A stretch of DNA of 64,000 bases. It comes from Labrys sp. WJW (GTDB lineage: Bacteria; Pseudomonadota; Alphaproteobacteria; Rhizobiales; Labraceae). Of the stretch, positions 8,139-15,849 are shown piece after piece. The stretch lies in NCBI RefSeq assembly GCF_001676615.1, contig NZ_LYXZ01000022.1, positions 62,001 to 126,000 on the forward strand. The letters are read 5' to 3'. The position numbers and the translations under genes are program-made. Positions within the stretch are counted from its first letter, which is position 1; the number at the start of each line of letters is the position of its first letter. A model generated the notes under the pieces. That model was not told the origin of the DNA. It worked only from the letters and a program-made list of their open reading frames with translations, and did no database searches.

Positions 8139-9098
8139 TCACGCCCGCTGCCGTGCAATCACGCCCAGCGCCGTGGTGATCGCCCTTGCAAACGTCAGCG
8201 CGCCGATGCCGTCCACATCGCGCTCGGGCATGAATTCCACGAAGTCCATCGCCTCGATGCGGCCGCGGCGGGCGGCGCCCTTGATGAGGTCGACGAGCTG
8301 GTAGTAGGTGAGGCCCCCCGGGGCGCGGCCGATGACGCCGGGCACCAGAGCCGGGTCGAGGGCGTCGGCGTCGATGCAGATGACGATGCGGCTGCCTTCG
8401 GGGATGAGGTCGAGAGCGGCTTCGACGCCCTGGCGGTGCAGGTCATAAGCCGGCACGAATTTGACGCCCCAGGCCAGCGCATCCTCATAGTCGCTGGTCG
8501 CGGCCGAGCCGATGCCGCGGGCGCCCACCTGGATGATGCGCTCGATATGGGGCATTTCCGACGCCCGGCGCATGGTGGAGGACAGGCCGAGGCGCTCGTC
8601 CATATGCACCTCGCGCCAGTCGATATGGGCATCGATCTGCAGGATGGTGTAGCGGGCGCCCTCCTCCGCCCCCAGGGCTTCGAGCATGGGGATGGGGATG
8701 GAATCGTCGCCCCCCAGCACGATCGGCACCGCACCGCGGGCGCGGATGGCCTTGACGGCGGCGGCGATGGCGGCGCGGTTGGCGGCGCCGTCATTCTCGT
8801 CATAGGGCAGGTTGCCGCAATCGACGGCACGCAGGCGCGGCTCCGGGAAGACCTTGCCGCCATTGTCGAAATCGTGGCGGTCGACATTGGCGGTGAAGGC
8901 GGCGGTGGCGCGGCGCAGGGCGTCGGGCGCGTTGCGGCAATAGGCGCCGACGGAGCGGTAGGGCGTGGCGCAGGGCGCGCCGATCAGGGCGATCGGGGCG
9001 GTGAGTTCAGCGAGGTCGCGGCACTCCTCCAGGCCGAGGAAGGTGAGCGTATCGGCCGCCGCGCCGAACAGCGCGCCGAGATCGGCTTTCTGGTTCAT
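8139..9098 (-). CDS. Ureohydrolase (agmatinase/arginase family)
   Basis: A 319-residue member of the manganese ureohydrolase superfamily, which removes urea from guanidino compounds such as agmatine, guanidinobutyrate or arginine. Metal-site motifs are visible: DAHIDWR near residue 166 (DAHxD) and IDADALDPALVPG near residue 246 (DxDxxDP). The first motif reads GGDDS near residue 139 instead of the usual GGDH, so a canonical His metal ligand is Asp. The start at 9098 has GAAGGA upstream. It lies 222 bp downstream of a polar amino acid ABC importer on the same strand, which probably supplies its substrate. The specificity cannot be assigned, and the GGDD variant may mark a distinct subfamily. 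Confidence 0.8.
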   Translation of the reverse strand: MNQKADLGALFGAAADTLTFLGLEECRDLAELTAPIALIGAPCATPYRSVGAYCRNAPDALRRATAAFTANVDRHDFDNGGKVFPEPRLRAVDCGNLPYDENDGAANRAAIAAAVKAIRARGAVPIVLGGDDSIPIPMLEALGAEEGARYTILQIDAHIDWREVHMDERLGLSSTMRRASEMPHIERIIQVGARGIGSAATSDYEDALAWGVKFVPAYDLHRQGVEAALDLIPEGSRIVICIDADALDPALVPGVIGRAPGGLTYYQLVDLIKGAARRGRIEAMDFVEFMPERDVDGIGALTFARAITTALGVIARQRA

Positions 9099-9207
9099 GA
9101 TAAGGGTCCTTCATGCGGGCCGCCCTGGGGCGGCATCGGGTTGGAAAAACGGGGGAAATCGGCGGGCGGCGCGCAGCGCCAATGCCGGCGGCGTTGAAAT
9201 CAGAGCT

Positions 9208-9264
9208 GGCATTCCCGGCGCCGCCGCAGGCGGCGGGAAGGGAATCCAGGGGCCAGGGATGACA
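9208..9264. repeat. Family B palindrome, half element
   Basis: The segment GGCATTCCCGGCGCCGCCGC...GGGAAGGGAATCCAGGGGCCAGGGATGACA matches one half of the family-B element with a collapsed other half. It sits between the ureohydrolase and permease genes of the same strand. Confidence 0.6.
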
Positions 9265-9320
9265 GCGGTGATTGCCTGGACCGGCCGGCGTTTGCGGGTA
9301 CTGGCATTGCGGAAAACGCC

Positions 9321-10013
9321 TCAGGATGGGCGCACGTCGAGGTAGCCGGCCCAGCGGCGCTCGACGAGGCGAAAGGCGCCGACCAGGACGAAGGTCAGGA
9401 CGAGGTAGACGATCGCGGCCGCGACATAGGGCTCGAACTGGATGTAGTAGTTCAGCGTGATCATGCGGGCGACGCCGGTGGTCTCCAGCAGGGTGACGGT
9501 GCTGGCGAGCGAGGTGGCGTGCAGCATCATGATGGTCTCGTTGCCGTAGAGCGGCAGCGCCCGCGTCAGCATCGCCGGCACCAGGATGCGCCGCGCCCGC
9601 GTCCAGTCGGACATGCCATAGGCGGTGGCGGCCTCCACCTCGCCGGGCGGGATGTGGCGCAGCGCCCCGGCGAAGATCTCGGTGGTGTAGGCGGTGGTGT
9701 TGAGCACGAAGGCGATCAGCACGCAGACGAGCGGGCTGGAGAGCCAGGGCCAGAGCAGGCTCTGGCGCACCAGCTCGAACTGGGCGAGGCCGAAATAGAT
9801 CAGGAAGAGCTGCACCAGAAGCGGCGTGCCGCGGAAGACCAGCGTGTAGGCGAAGATCAGGCTGCGGATCAGCCGGTTGGCGCTGTTGCGCGCGAAGGAA
9901 AGCGGGATGGCGAGGCAGAAGGAGATCGCCAGGGACGCGACGGTGAGGATCAGCGTCAGCTGGGCGCCTTCGGCATAGAGGCCGAGATTTTCGGCAATGA
10001 CGTCCCAGTTCAT
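9321..10013 (-). CDS. Polar amino acid ABC transporter permease (HisM-like)
   Basis: A 230-residue inner-membrane permease with about five hydrophobic segments. The EAA loop region reads GEVEAATAYGMSDWTRARRI near residue 140, characteristic of the HisMQ/GlnP family. The start at 10013 overlaps the stop of the other permease by four bases, so the two are translationally coupled. A longer reading frame upstream is an out-of-frame passage through that permease. With the adjacent genes it forms an importer of the arginine/ornithine/lysine/histidine type. The downstream ureohydrolase suggests a guanidino or basic amino acid. Confidence 0.9.
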   Translation of the reverse strand: MNWDVIAENLGLYAEGAQLTLILTVASLAISFCLAIPLSFARNSANRLIRSLIFAYTLVFRGTPLLVQLFLIYFGLAQFELVRQSLLWPWLSSPLVCVLIAFVLNTTAYTTEIFAGALRHIPPGEVEAATAYGMSDWTRARRILVPAMLTRALPLYGNETIMMLHATSLASTVTLLETTGVARMITLNYYIQFEPYVAAAIVYLVLTFVLVGAFRLVERRWAGYLDVRPS

Positions 10014-10699
10014 GGCGCCAGCTTCCTTGTGCCGAGTTCGTAGCGCCGCGCCAGCCAGGCCAGCACCAGCATGGAGAGGATGGTGATGGCGAGATAGAAG
10101 CCGCCGGCGACCAGGTAGAAGGTGAAGGGCTTGCCGGTGGCCTCGGCCGCCCCCTTGGCGCGGAACATCACGTCCTGCAGGCCGATGAGCGAGACCAAAG
10201 CCGTCGCCTTGACCAGCACCAGCCAGTTGTTGGTGAAGCCGGGCAGCGCCAGGCGGATCATCTGCGGCAGCACGATGCGGGTGAAGATGCGGGTGCGGCT
10301 GAGCCCATAGGCCTCGGCCGCCTCGATCTGGCCGCGCGGGATGTTGAGGAGCGCGCTCTTGAAGGTCTCGGTCATATAGGCGCCGAAGATCAGCCCGAGC
10401 GTGGCGATGCCGGCGCCCAGCGGGGAGAACTCGACCTGGATGTCGAAGCCGAGCCATTCGGCGACCTGGCCGATGAAGGAGGGCAGGCTGTAGAAGACCA
10501 GCAGCATCATCACGAGATCGGGGATGCCGCGCACCACGAAGGTGTAGATCCCCGCAATGGCCGCCAGCGTCCTATGGCGCGAGACCTTGCACAGGGCCGC
10601 GCCGAGGCCGAGCAGGACGGCCACCACCAGCGAGGCGAAGGCCAGCAGCAGGGTGATCGCCCCTGCCGCCAGGATCGTGCGGACGAAATCGAGGACCAT
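10010..10699 (-). CDS. Polar amino acid ABC transporter permease (HisQ-like)
   Basis: A 229-residue permease with a typical N-terminal membrane segment (TLLLAFASLVVAVLLGLGAA), the motif VRGIPDLVMMLLVFYS, and an EAA loop (GQIEAAEAYGLSRTRIFTRI) near residue 125. The RG(I/T)P motif is shared with HisQ/ArtQ-type permeases. It starts seven bases after the binding-protein stop and overlaps the HisM-like gene by four bases. It pairs with that protein to form the membrane channel of the importer. Confidence 0.9.
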   Translation of the reverse strand: MVLDFVRTILAAGAITLLLAFASLVVAVLLGLGAALCKVSRHRTLAAIAGIYTFVVRGIPDLVMMLLVFYSLPSFIGQVAEWLGFDIQVEFSPLGAGIATLGLIFGAYMTETFKSALLNIPRGQIEAAEAYGLSRTRIFTRIVLPQMIRLALPGFTNNWLVLVKATALVSLIGLQDVMFRAKGAAEATGKPFTFYLVAGGFYLAITILSMLVLAWLARRYELGTRKLAP

Positions 10700-10705
10700 C
10701 TCCGG

Positions 10706-11485
10706 TCATTCGCCGAAATATTTGGCGTCCAGCGCCTTGAGCTTGCCGCTGTCCCTGAGGATGGCGAGGCCCTTGTTGATCTCGGCCACCAAGGCGGTGT
10801 TCTTCTTGCCGATGGCGATGGCGACGCCCTCGCCGAACTCCTTGGCGTCCTTGCCGGTGAGTTGCGGGCCGACCAGCTCGTAATCCTTGCCGGCATCCGA
10901 CTTCAGGAAGCTGGCGGTGATCTGGGCCTGGTAGCTGATGTGCAGCTCGGCGCGGCCGGCGGTCAGCTCCAGATAGGGGGCGCTGCCGGTGTCGTAGCGC
11001 TTGATCACAGCCTTGGGGAAGTGGCTGGTGACATAGGCGTCCATCGGCGTGCCGGTCTGCACCGCGATGGTCTTGCCGGCCATGCCCTCCGGCGTGAACT
11101 CGAAGGAGGCGCCCTTCTTGGCCACGAAGCGGAAGATCGGGTGGTTGTAGATGTCGGAGAAGGCGATCACCTTGCGGCGCTTCTCGGTGACAGTGAGCTG
11201 GGAGATCAGCGCATCATATTTGCCGTCGATCAGGCCGGGGATCATGCCGTCCCAGGCGGCGTTGAAGATGTCGCAGTCGAGCTTGGCGGCCTCGCAGATC
11301 GCCTGCATCAACTCGACGTCGTAGCCGACCAGCTTGCCGTTGGCATCGATCGATTCGAAGGGCGGGAAGGTGGCGTCGGTGGCGATCTTGATCTTGTCGG
11401 CGGCCTGAGCGGTCAAGGCCTGGGCGCCGGAGGCGGCAAGGCCGAGCAGGAGGGCGGCGACGGCGTTTCTGATGCGAATGCTCAT
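10706..11485 (-). CDS. Periplasmic amino acid-binding protein of the ABC importer
   Basis: A 259-residue family-3 solute-binding protein. The N-terminus is a Sec signal peptide (NAVAALLLGLAASGAQALTA, cleavage after about AQA). The mature start IKIATDATFPPFESID is the classic opening of HisJ/ArgT-type proteins, followed by YDVELMQAICEAAKLDC and DALISQLTVTEKRRKVIAFS. The start at 11485 gives MSIRIRN; an upstream in-frame start would spoil the signal peptide. The FPPFESID and TEKRR segments are typical of lysine/arginine/ornithine binders, but octopine-type or other basic ligands are possible. Confidence 0.9.
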   Translation of the reverse strand: MSIRIRNAVAALLLGLAASGAQALTAQAADKIKIATDATFPPFESIDANGKLVGYDVELMQAICEAAKLDCDIFNAAWDGMIPGLIDGKYDALISQLTVTEKRRKVIAFSDIYNHPIFRFVAKKGASFEFTPEGMAGKTIAVQTGTPMDAYVTSHFPKAVIKRYDTGSAPYLELTAGRAELHISYQAQITASFLKSDAGKDYELVGPQLTGKDAKEFGEGVAIAIGKKNTALVAEINKGLAILRDSGKLKALDAKYFGE

Positions 11486-11608
11486 GATGGGTCTCTCGGG
11501 ATGGGGTTTGTTTGCGGGAGCCGGTTTCCACCGGCCTTGGCCAGGCCGTAGGTTCTGTTGTCGCATCGTTTTTTCCGAAAACCGGCGTCCACTTTTCGGA
11601 ACGATGCT

Positions 11609-12379
11609 TTAGTGCTGCAGACGCCCGGCAAGGAATTGCCGCAGCCTGTCGCTGCGGGCATCGGTGAAAACGGCTTCGGGCGGGCCCTCTTCCTCGATGG
11701 CGCCGTTGTGCAGGAAGACGACGCGGCTGGAGGCATGGCGGGCAAAGCCCATCTCATGCGTCACCACGATCATGGTGCGGCCCTCCTCGGCGAGGGACTG
11801 CATGACCTTGAGCACCTCGCTCACCAGTTCCGGATCGAGCGCCGAGGTCGGCTCGTCGAACAGCATCACGTCGGGGTTCATGCTGAGCGCCCGGGCGATC
11901 GCCACGCGCTGCTGCTGGCCGCCGGAGAGATGGGCGGGATAGCGCTGCAGCACCTCCTGGCCGAGGCCGACCTTGGCGAGATTGGCCTTGGCCCGCTCGG
12001 TCGCCTCCGCTCTGGAGACGCCCAGCACGCTGATCGGCGCCTCGATGACGTTGTCGATGACGCTCATATGCGACCACAGGCAGAAATTCTGGAACACCAT
12101 GGCGAGGCGGCTGCGCATGCGCTGGAGCTGCCGCTTGTCGGTGGCCCTGAGGAAGCCGTCGCCATCCCTCACCGTCTTCAGCGCCTCGCCGTCGATGACG
12201 ATGCTGCCGGCGGTGGGACGCTCGAGGAAATTGATGCAGCGCAGGAAGGTGCTCTTGCCTGAGCCGCTGGCCCCGATGATGCTGATGACGTCACCGGCCG
12301 CGGCCTGGAGCGACACGCCCTTGAGGACCTCGACCTTGCCATAGGATTTGCGGATACCGTCCACGGCCAGCTTGTGCAT
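11609..12379 (-). CDS. Polar amino acid ABC transporter ATPase (HisP-like)
   Basis: A 256-residue ABC ATPase. Walker [10 protein letters not shown] near residue 37, signature [15 protein letters not shown] near 153, Walker [13 protein letters not shown] and H-loop VTHEMGF are all intact. The insert before the Q-loop ([20 protein letters not shown]) is typical of HisP rather than GlnQ. ATG at 12379 has AAAGAAG upstream; a TTG at 12391 is less likely. It is the first gene of the importer operon, 124 bp ahead of the binding-protein gene. Confidence 0.92.
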   Translation of the reverse strand: MHKLAVDGIRKSYGKVEVLKGVSLQAAAGDVISIIGASGSGKSTFLRCINFLERPTAGSIVIDGEALKTVRDGDGFLRATDKRQLQRMRSRLAMVFQNFCLWSHMSVIDNVIEAPISVLGVSRAEATERAKANLAKVGLGQEVLQRYPAHLSGGQQQRVAIARALSMNPDVMLFDEPTSALDPELVSEVLKVMQSLAEEGRTMIVVTHEMGFARHASSRVVFLHNGAIEEEGPPEAVFTDARSDRLRQFLAGRLQH

Positions 12380-12495
12380 GCTTCTTTCCAATCCGGCCGC
12401 GTGCGTCCGCCACCAAGACCCCTCTCCTGCGCCGGACTTGTCCGTCCAATCGCCACGGCTTCATAAAATCAGAAGGCCGGCCCGGGGCAATTGAT

Positions 12496-12531
12496 ATTTG
12501 ATCATCAAATAGATGACGTCATTTCATCTAT
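12496..12531. promoter_or_regulatory. Two adjacent dyads upstream of the amino acid importer operon
   Basis: ATTTGAT-C-ATCAAAT occupies 12496-12510 (7-bp arms). ATAGATGA-7 nt-TCATCTAT occupies 12509-12531 (8-bp arms). The pair lies in an AT-rich patch about 120-150 bp before the HisP-like start and just after the LysR gene. The arrangement suits regulator binding at the importer promoter. Which protein binds is unknown. Confidence 0.5.
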
Positions 12532-12625
12532 TGTGCATTCCCAGAGCAGATTGCCTGCGAAGGAGGCATGGCCGAGCGGCCTATCCGGCCAATTCCTGAA
12601 TGGATCTCAACTGTACACCATCCAG

Positions 12626-13537
12626 TTAACCGATCTCCCAGGCCGCGGCATCCTTGCCGAAGCGTGCGAGCAGCCAGCGCAGGAAGAGCCGCACGCCCGA
12701 GCGCTGCAGGCCGGCATGGGTGGAGACGACATACCAGCCGCCGAAAGCATCGATGGTGGTGGAGAAGGGCCGCAGCAGCGTGCCGTTCCTGACGTCGGCG
12801 CCCGAGAGCGTGTCGCTGGCCAGGGCGACGCCGGTGCCGTTGATGGCGAGGTCGATCGCCATGCCGAGATCGCTGCAATAGAGATGGCGGCTATAGGGGC
12901 CGAAATCCCGCTCCCCGGCCTCGGAGAGCCAGCGCCGCCATTCCGAACCGTCGTCCCAGTGCAGCAGGATGGCGCTGCGCAATTCCACCGGGCTGGTGAT
13001 GCGCCGGCCGATGCGCTGGAACAAGGTCGGGCTGCAGACGGGCATGATGCTGACATGGGCGAGCTGCGCCGACCATTTGTCGTCCCAGCCGCCGGCGCCG
13101 AAGACGATGCCGATATCGGCATCCACCAGCTCATGGATGCGGTGGTTCTCGGTGAGCTTGATATGGCATTCGACGGCGAGGTGGTCCTGGCAGAAATCCG
13201 CGAGATTCTTGGCAAGCCAGCCGCTGGCGAACATCGGCGGGCAGGCAATGCCGATGCGCCCGCCATCCTGGTCCGCCTCCGACAGGCGCAGCGCCGTGTT
13301 GGTGATGTCCTGCAACGCGGCCGACACCGTCTTGGCGAACACCCGCCCGGCGTCGGTGAGCACCACGCCGCGGCCCGCCTTGTGGAAGAGCGGATAGCCC
13401 AGCACCTCCTCCAGCCGCCGCAGCTGGTGGCTGACGGCGCTGTCGGTCAAGGCGAGCTCGCCGGCGGCCCGGGTCAAGCTTTCATGGCGTGCCGCCGCCT
13501 CGAAGGTGCGCAGCACGCCGAGCGGCAGGTTACGCAT
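12626..13537 (-). CDS. LysR-family transcriptional regulator (GcvA-like)
   Basis: A 303-residue regulator. It has an N-terminal winged helix-turn-helix (LRTFEAAARHESLTRAAGEL, then LTDSAVSHQLRRLEEVLG), which is the GcvA/AmpR pattern, and an effector-binding domain from about residue 90 (GRIGIACPPMFASGWL). It lies on the same strand directly upstream of the amino acid importer and ureohydrolase, separated by 246 bp that contain two dyads, so control of that operon is likely. The inducer is unknown; a basic amino acid or guanidino compound is the natural guess. Confidence 0.88.
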   Translation of the reverse strand: MRNLPLGVLRTFEAAARHESLTRAAGELALTDSAVSHQLRRLEEVLGYPLFHKAGRGVVLTDAGRVFAKTVSAALQDITNTALRLSEADQDGGRIGIACPPMFASGWLAKNLADFCQDHLAVECHIKLTENHRIHELVDADIGIVFGAGGWDDKWSAQLAHVSIMPVCSPTLFQRIGRRITSPVELRSAILLHWDDGSEWRRWLSEAGERDFGPYSRHLYCSDLGMAIDLAINGTGVALASDTLSGADVRNGTLLRPFSTTIDAFGGWYVVSTHAGLQRSGVRLFLRWLLARFGKDAAAWEIG

Positions 13538-13602
13538 CGCCGAGCCTCGTCATGACACCATCGCGCATCCAGCCTCCCCCTATCATCAACCGATCATTCA
13601 AT

Positions 13603-13711
13603 CGTCATTGCGAGCGTAGCGAAGCAATCCAGGAGCTGGGAGACAGGTATTTGCAGCTCCTGGATTGCTTCGCCATGCCAATCTTGCGGATTGGCAGAGC
13701 TCGCAAAGACG
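13603..13711. repeat. Intergenic palindrome, family A copy 2
   Basis: It has the same core as the element at 6685 (GCGAGCGTAGCGAAGCAATC ... GATTGCTTCGC) and also carries the extra right-hand module (GCCATGCCAATCTTGCGGAT). It lies between the LysR and Nudix genes. Confidence 0.85.
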
Positions 13712-13761
13712 GTCGAAACCACCACGAAGGAAAATCACAACGGGAGTGTTAGGATGACGCT

Positions 13762-14175
13762 ATGCCTTCCCCCGATGCGATTCGTATTGCAGCCGCCGTC
13801 ATCGTCCGCCCCGACGGTATGACACTCCTGGTCAGAAAACGAGGGACAACGGTCTTCATGCAGCCGGGCGGCAAGATCGAGCCCGACGAGCGGCCCCGGC
13901 AGGCCCTGTGCCGCGAGCTCGCCGAGGAGATCGGCCTGACGGTCGATCCGGGCAGGCCCGTCTACCTCGGCCGGTTCGAGGCGCCGGCGGCGCATGAGGA
14001 CGACCGGATGGTCGAGGCCGAGATCTTCCGCCTCGACATCGCCGAGCCCGTCGCCGCCACCGCCGAGATCGAGGAGATCGCCTGGGTCGACCCCAGGGCG
14101 CCCGGCCCCCTGCCGCTCGCCGCCCTGACGCGCGACCATGTGCTGGCCCTCGCGATGGCGCCTGCCGGGGACTAG
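13762..14175 (+). CDS. Nudix hydrolase
   Basis: A 137-residue cytosolic protein with a perfect Nudix box (G-x5-E-x7-REL-x-EE-x-G-L) spanning about residues 37-59: GKIEPDE, then RPRQALC, then RELAEEIGL. Nudix enzymes cleave nucleoside diphosphates linked to another moiety, using Mg2+ held by the box glutamates. The length suits the small MutT-like class. The start at 13762 has AGGATG upstream. The substrate is not predictable, and the neighbours (repeat element, toxin-antitoxin pair) give no clue. Confidence 0.9.
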   Translation: MPSPDAIRIAAAVIVRPDGMTLLVRKRGTTVFMQPGGKIEPDERPRQALCRELAEEIGLTVDPGRPVYLGRFEAPAAHEDDRMVEAEIFRLDIAEPVAATAEIEEIAWVDPRAPGPLPLAALTRDHVLALAMAPAGD

Positions 14176-14239
14176 GGTCGCGTCCAAGCAGAGAGCTCTT
14201 GATCGGTCGCTCTGGTGCGGGGCGCCAAACTTCGATAAA

Positions 14240-14257
14240 GTAACACCAGGTAACACC
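14240..14257. promoter_or_regulatory. Direct repeat GTAACACC, candidate toxin-antitoxin operator
   Basis: GTAACACC occurs at 14240-14247 and again at 14250-14257, a 10-bp (one helical turn) spacing, just before the ribosome-binding site GGGAGG of the antitoxin gene. Ribbon-helix-helix antitoxins commonly bind such phased repeats to repress their own operon. Binding here is inferred. Confidence 0.4.
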
Positions 14258-14274
14258 CACCGGGAGGCGCCTTG

Positions 14275-14562
14275 ATGCCACCTGCTTCCACCACGACCAG
14301 CATCAAGCTGGACCCCGAGGTCAAGGATCGCCTCCAGCGACTGGCCGACGCCCGGCATCGCAAGCCGCATTGGCTGATGAAGGAAGCAATCCATCAATAT
14401 GTCGAGCGTGAAGAAAAACGCCAGGCGTTCTACGATGACGCTCGCAAGGCATGGGATGAGTATCAGGCAACCGGCTTACACGTAACCGGGGACGAAGTCG
14501 CCGCCTGGCTGGAGACATGGGGCACGGATGACGAGAAGGCCCCGCCTGTATGCCACAGGTGA
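14275..14562 (+). CDS. Ribbon-helix-helix antitoxin (CopG/RelB-like)
   Basis: A 95-residue protein whose first 50 residues form a ribbon-helix-helix DNA-binding domain: TTTSIKLDPEVKDRLQRLAD, then RHRKPHWLMKEAIHQYVE. The remainder is a charged tail (EEKRQAFYDDARKAWDEY) of the kind that wraps a ParE/RelE toxin. Start ATG 14275 has GGGAGG seven bases upstream. It overlaps the toxin gene by 13 bases, the standard type II antitoxin-toxin layout. Confidence 0.88.
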   Translation: MPPASTTTSIKLDPEVKDRLQRLADARHRKPHWLMKEAIHQYVEREEKRQAFYDDARKAWDEYQATGLHVTGDEVAAWLETWGTDDEKAPPVCHR

Positions 14563-14828
14563 TCTTCTCGCCTGCCGCTTTTCGCGATCTCGAAAGGCTG
14601 CGGGCGTTCCTGAATTCCAAAAGCCGTTTGGCGGCCAAGCGGGCCGCAGCGACGATCATCCAGACGCTCGCAGCACACCCTGAAATAGGACGCCCGATCC
14701 CAGGCGCCGAAGAGCGAGAACTCGTCATCACGTTCGGCCGCGATGGCTATGTGGCCCTCTATCGCTACGATGGAGACAAAGTTGTGATTCTCGCCATCCG
14801 GCATGGCCGGGAAGCCGGGTATGATTGA
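14550..14828 (+). CDS. ParE/RelE-family toxin
   Basis: A 92-residue protein of the RelE/ParE toxin superfamily: VIFSPAAFRDLERLRAFLNS, IIQTLAAHPEIGRPIPG, RELVITFGRDGYVALYRYD and VVILAIRHGREAGY, matching the ParE pattern of two helices followed by a sheet ending in an IRHxREAGY segment. ParE types poison gyrase, RelE types cut mRNA. The lack of an obvious RelE catalytic set and the ending favour ParE. Translation is coupled to the upstream antitoxin through a 13-base overlap. It looks complete. Confidence 0.88.
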   Translation: MPQVIFSPAAFRDLERLRAFLNSKSRLAAKRAAATIIQTLAAHPEIGRPIPGAEERELVITFGRDGYVALYRYDGDKVVILAIRHGREAGYD

Positions 14829-14868
14829 ATGATCTAAGCAGAAAAATGATCCGGCTCGATCGAGCCCC

Positions 14869-15849
14869 TCAATTCTCGCGCCGGCCGGCAAAGGCCAGCA
14901 GCAGAGCGAGGAAGATCAGGACGCCGGCGCCGACCTGCTGCCAGTAGAAGTTCCAGCCGATCAGGAGCAGGCCGTTGGAGACGAAGCCGAACAGGAGCAC
15001 GCCGAGGATCGTGCCGGCAATGCTGGCGCGCCGGGTACGGCTGAGCGAGGTGCCGATGAAGGCCGCGCCGATGGCGTTGAGCAGATAGGCATTGCCCGAA
15101 TAGGGCACATAGGCGTTGACGTTGGAGGAGAGCAGGATGCCCGTCACGGCGGCGACGGCCCCGGACAGGATATAGACGATCGCCAGGATCCGCCGGACCG
15201 GCAGGCCGGAATAGCGCGCGACCTCCTCCTGGGTGCCGACGGCGAGAACCGTGCGGCCGAAGCTCGATTTCTCCAGGAGGAGCCAAGCGCCGAGCGCCAG
15301 CACCGCGACGAGGAGCAGCGAGACCGGCACGCCGAGGAGGGTGCCGTGGCCGATGAAGGCCAGCGCCGGCGGTATGCTGCCGGCCGGCACATAGGCGGGA
15401 TTGCCGCCATCGGTGGTGAGCTGCTGCAGGCTGTGGCCGATGAAGAGCGTGCCGAGGGTCGCCAGGAACGGCGTGATCGACAGGCGCGCGATCAGGACGG
15501 CGTTGAAGAGCCCGGTGCCGATGCCCGCGCCGACGCCATAGAGGCAGGCGAGCGCCACCGGCTGGCCCGAGGACACCGCCGAGACGAAGGCGAGGCTGCC
15601 GAGATCCACGGCCGTGCCCACCGACAGATCGGTGCCGCCCGAGGCCACCGTCAGGGTCATGGCGATGGCGACGATGGCCGTCAGGGCGACATTGTTGACC
15701 AGCACCCCGGTGATGTTGCCAAGCGTCAGGAAGCCCGGCGCCAGCACGGAGAAGACGGCCACGACGAGCACGAGGGCCAGCGGAATGCCGAAGCGCAGCA
15801 GCTCGGATGCCGGCCGCGTGCGCGGCCCTTCGGCCCCAACGGCGCTCAT
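14869..15849 (-). CDS. Ribose-type sugar ABC transporter permease (second of two)
   Basis: A 326-residue inner-membrane permease of the RbsC/BPD_transp_2 family. Family signatures are GGTDLSVGTAVDLGSL near residue 70, FLATLGTLFIGHSLQQL near 125, and the C-terminal GTILGVLLFGFVSNGL. It overlaps the first permease by four bases and ends the operon. Two distinct RbsC-like permeases beside one double ATPase resemble the galactofuranose (YtfT/YjfF) or autoinducer-2 arrangements, but the substrate is not determined. Confidence 0.9.
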   Translation of the reverse strand: MSAVGAEGPRTRPASELLRFGIPLALVLVVAVFSVLAPGFLTLGNITGVLVNNVALTAIVAIAMTLTVASGGTDLSVGTAVDLGSLAFVSAVSSGQPVALACLYGVGAGIGTGLFNAVLIARLSITPFLATLGTLFIGHSLQQLTTDGGNPAYVPAGSIPPALAFIGHGTLLGVPVSLLLVAVLALGAWLLLEKSSFGRTVLAVGTQEEVARYSGLPVRRILAIVYILSGAVAAVTGILLSSNVNAYVPYSGNAYLLNAIGAAFIGTSLSRTRRASIAGTILGVLLFGFVSNGLLLIGWNFYWQQVGAGVLIFLALLLAFAGRREN

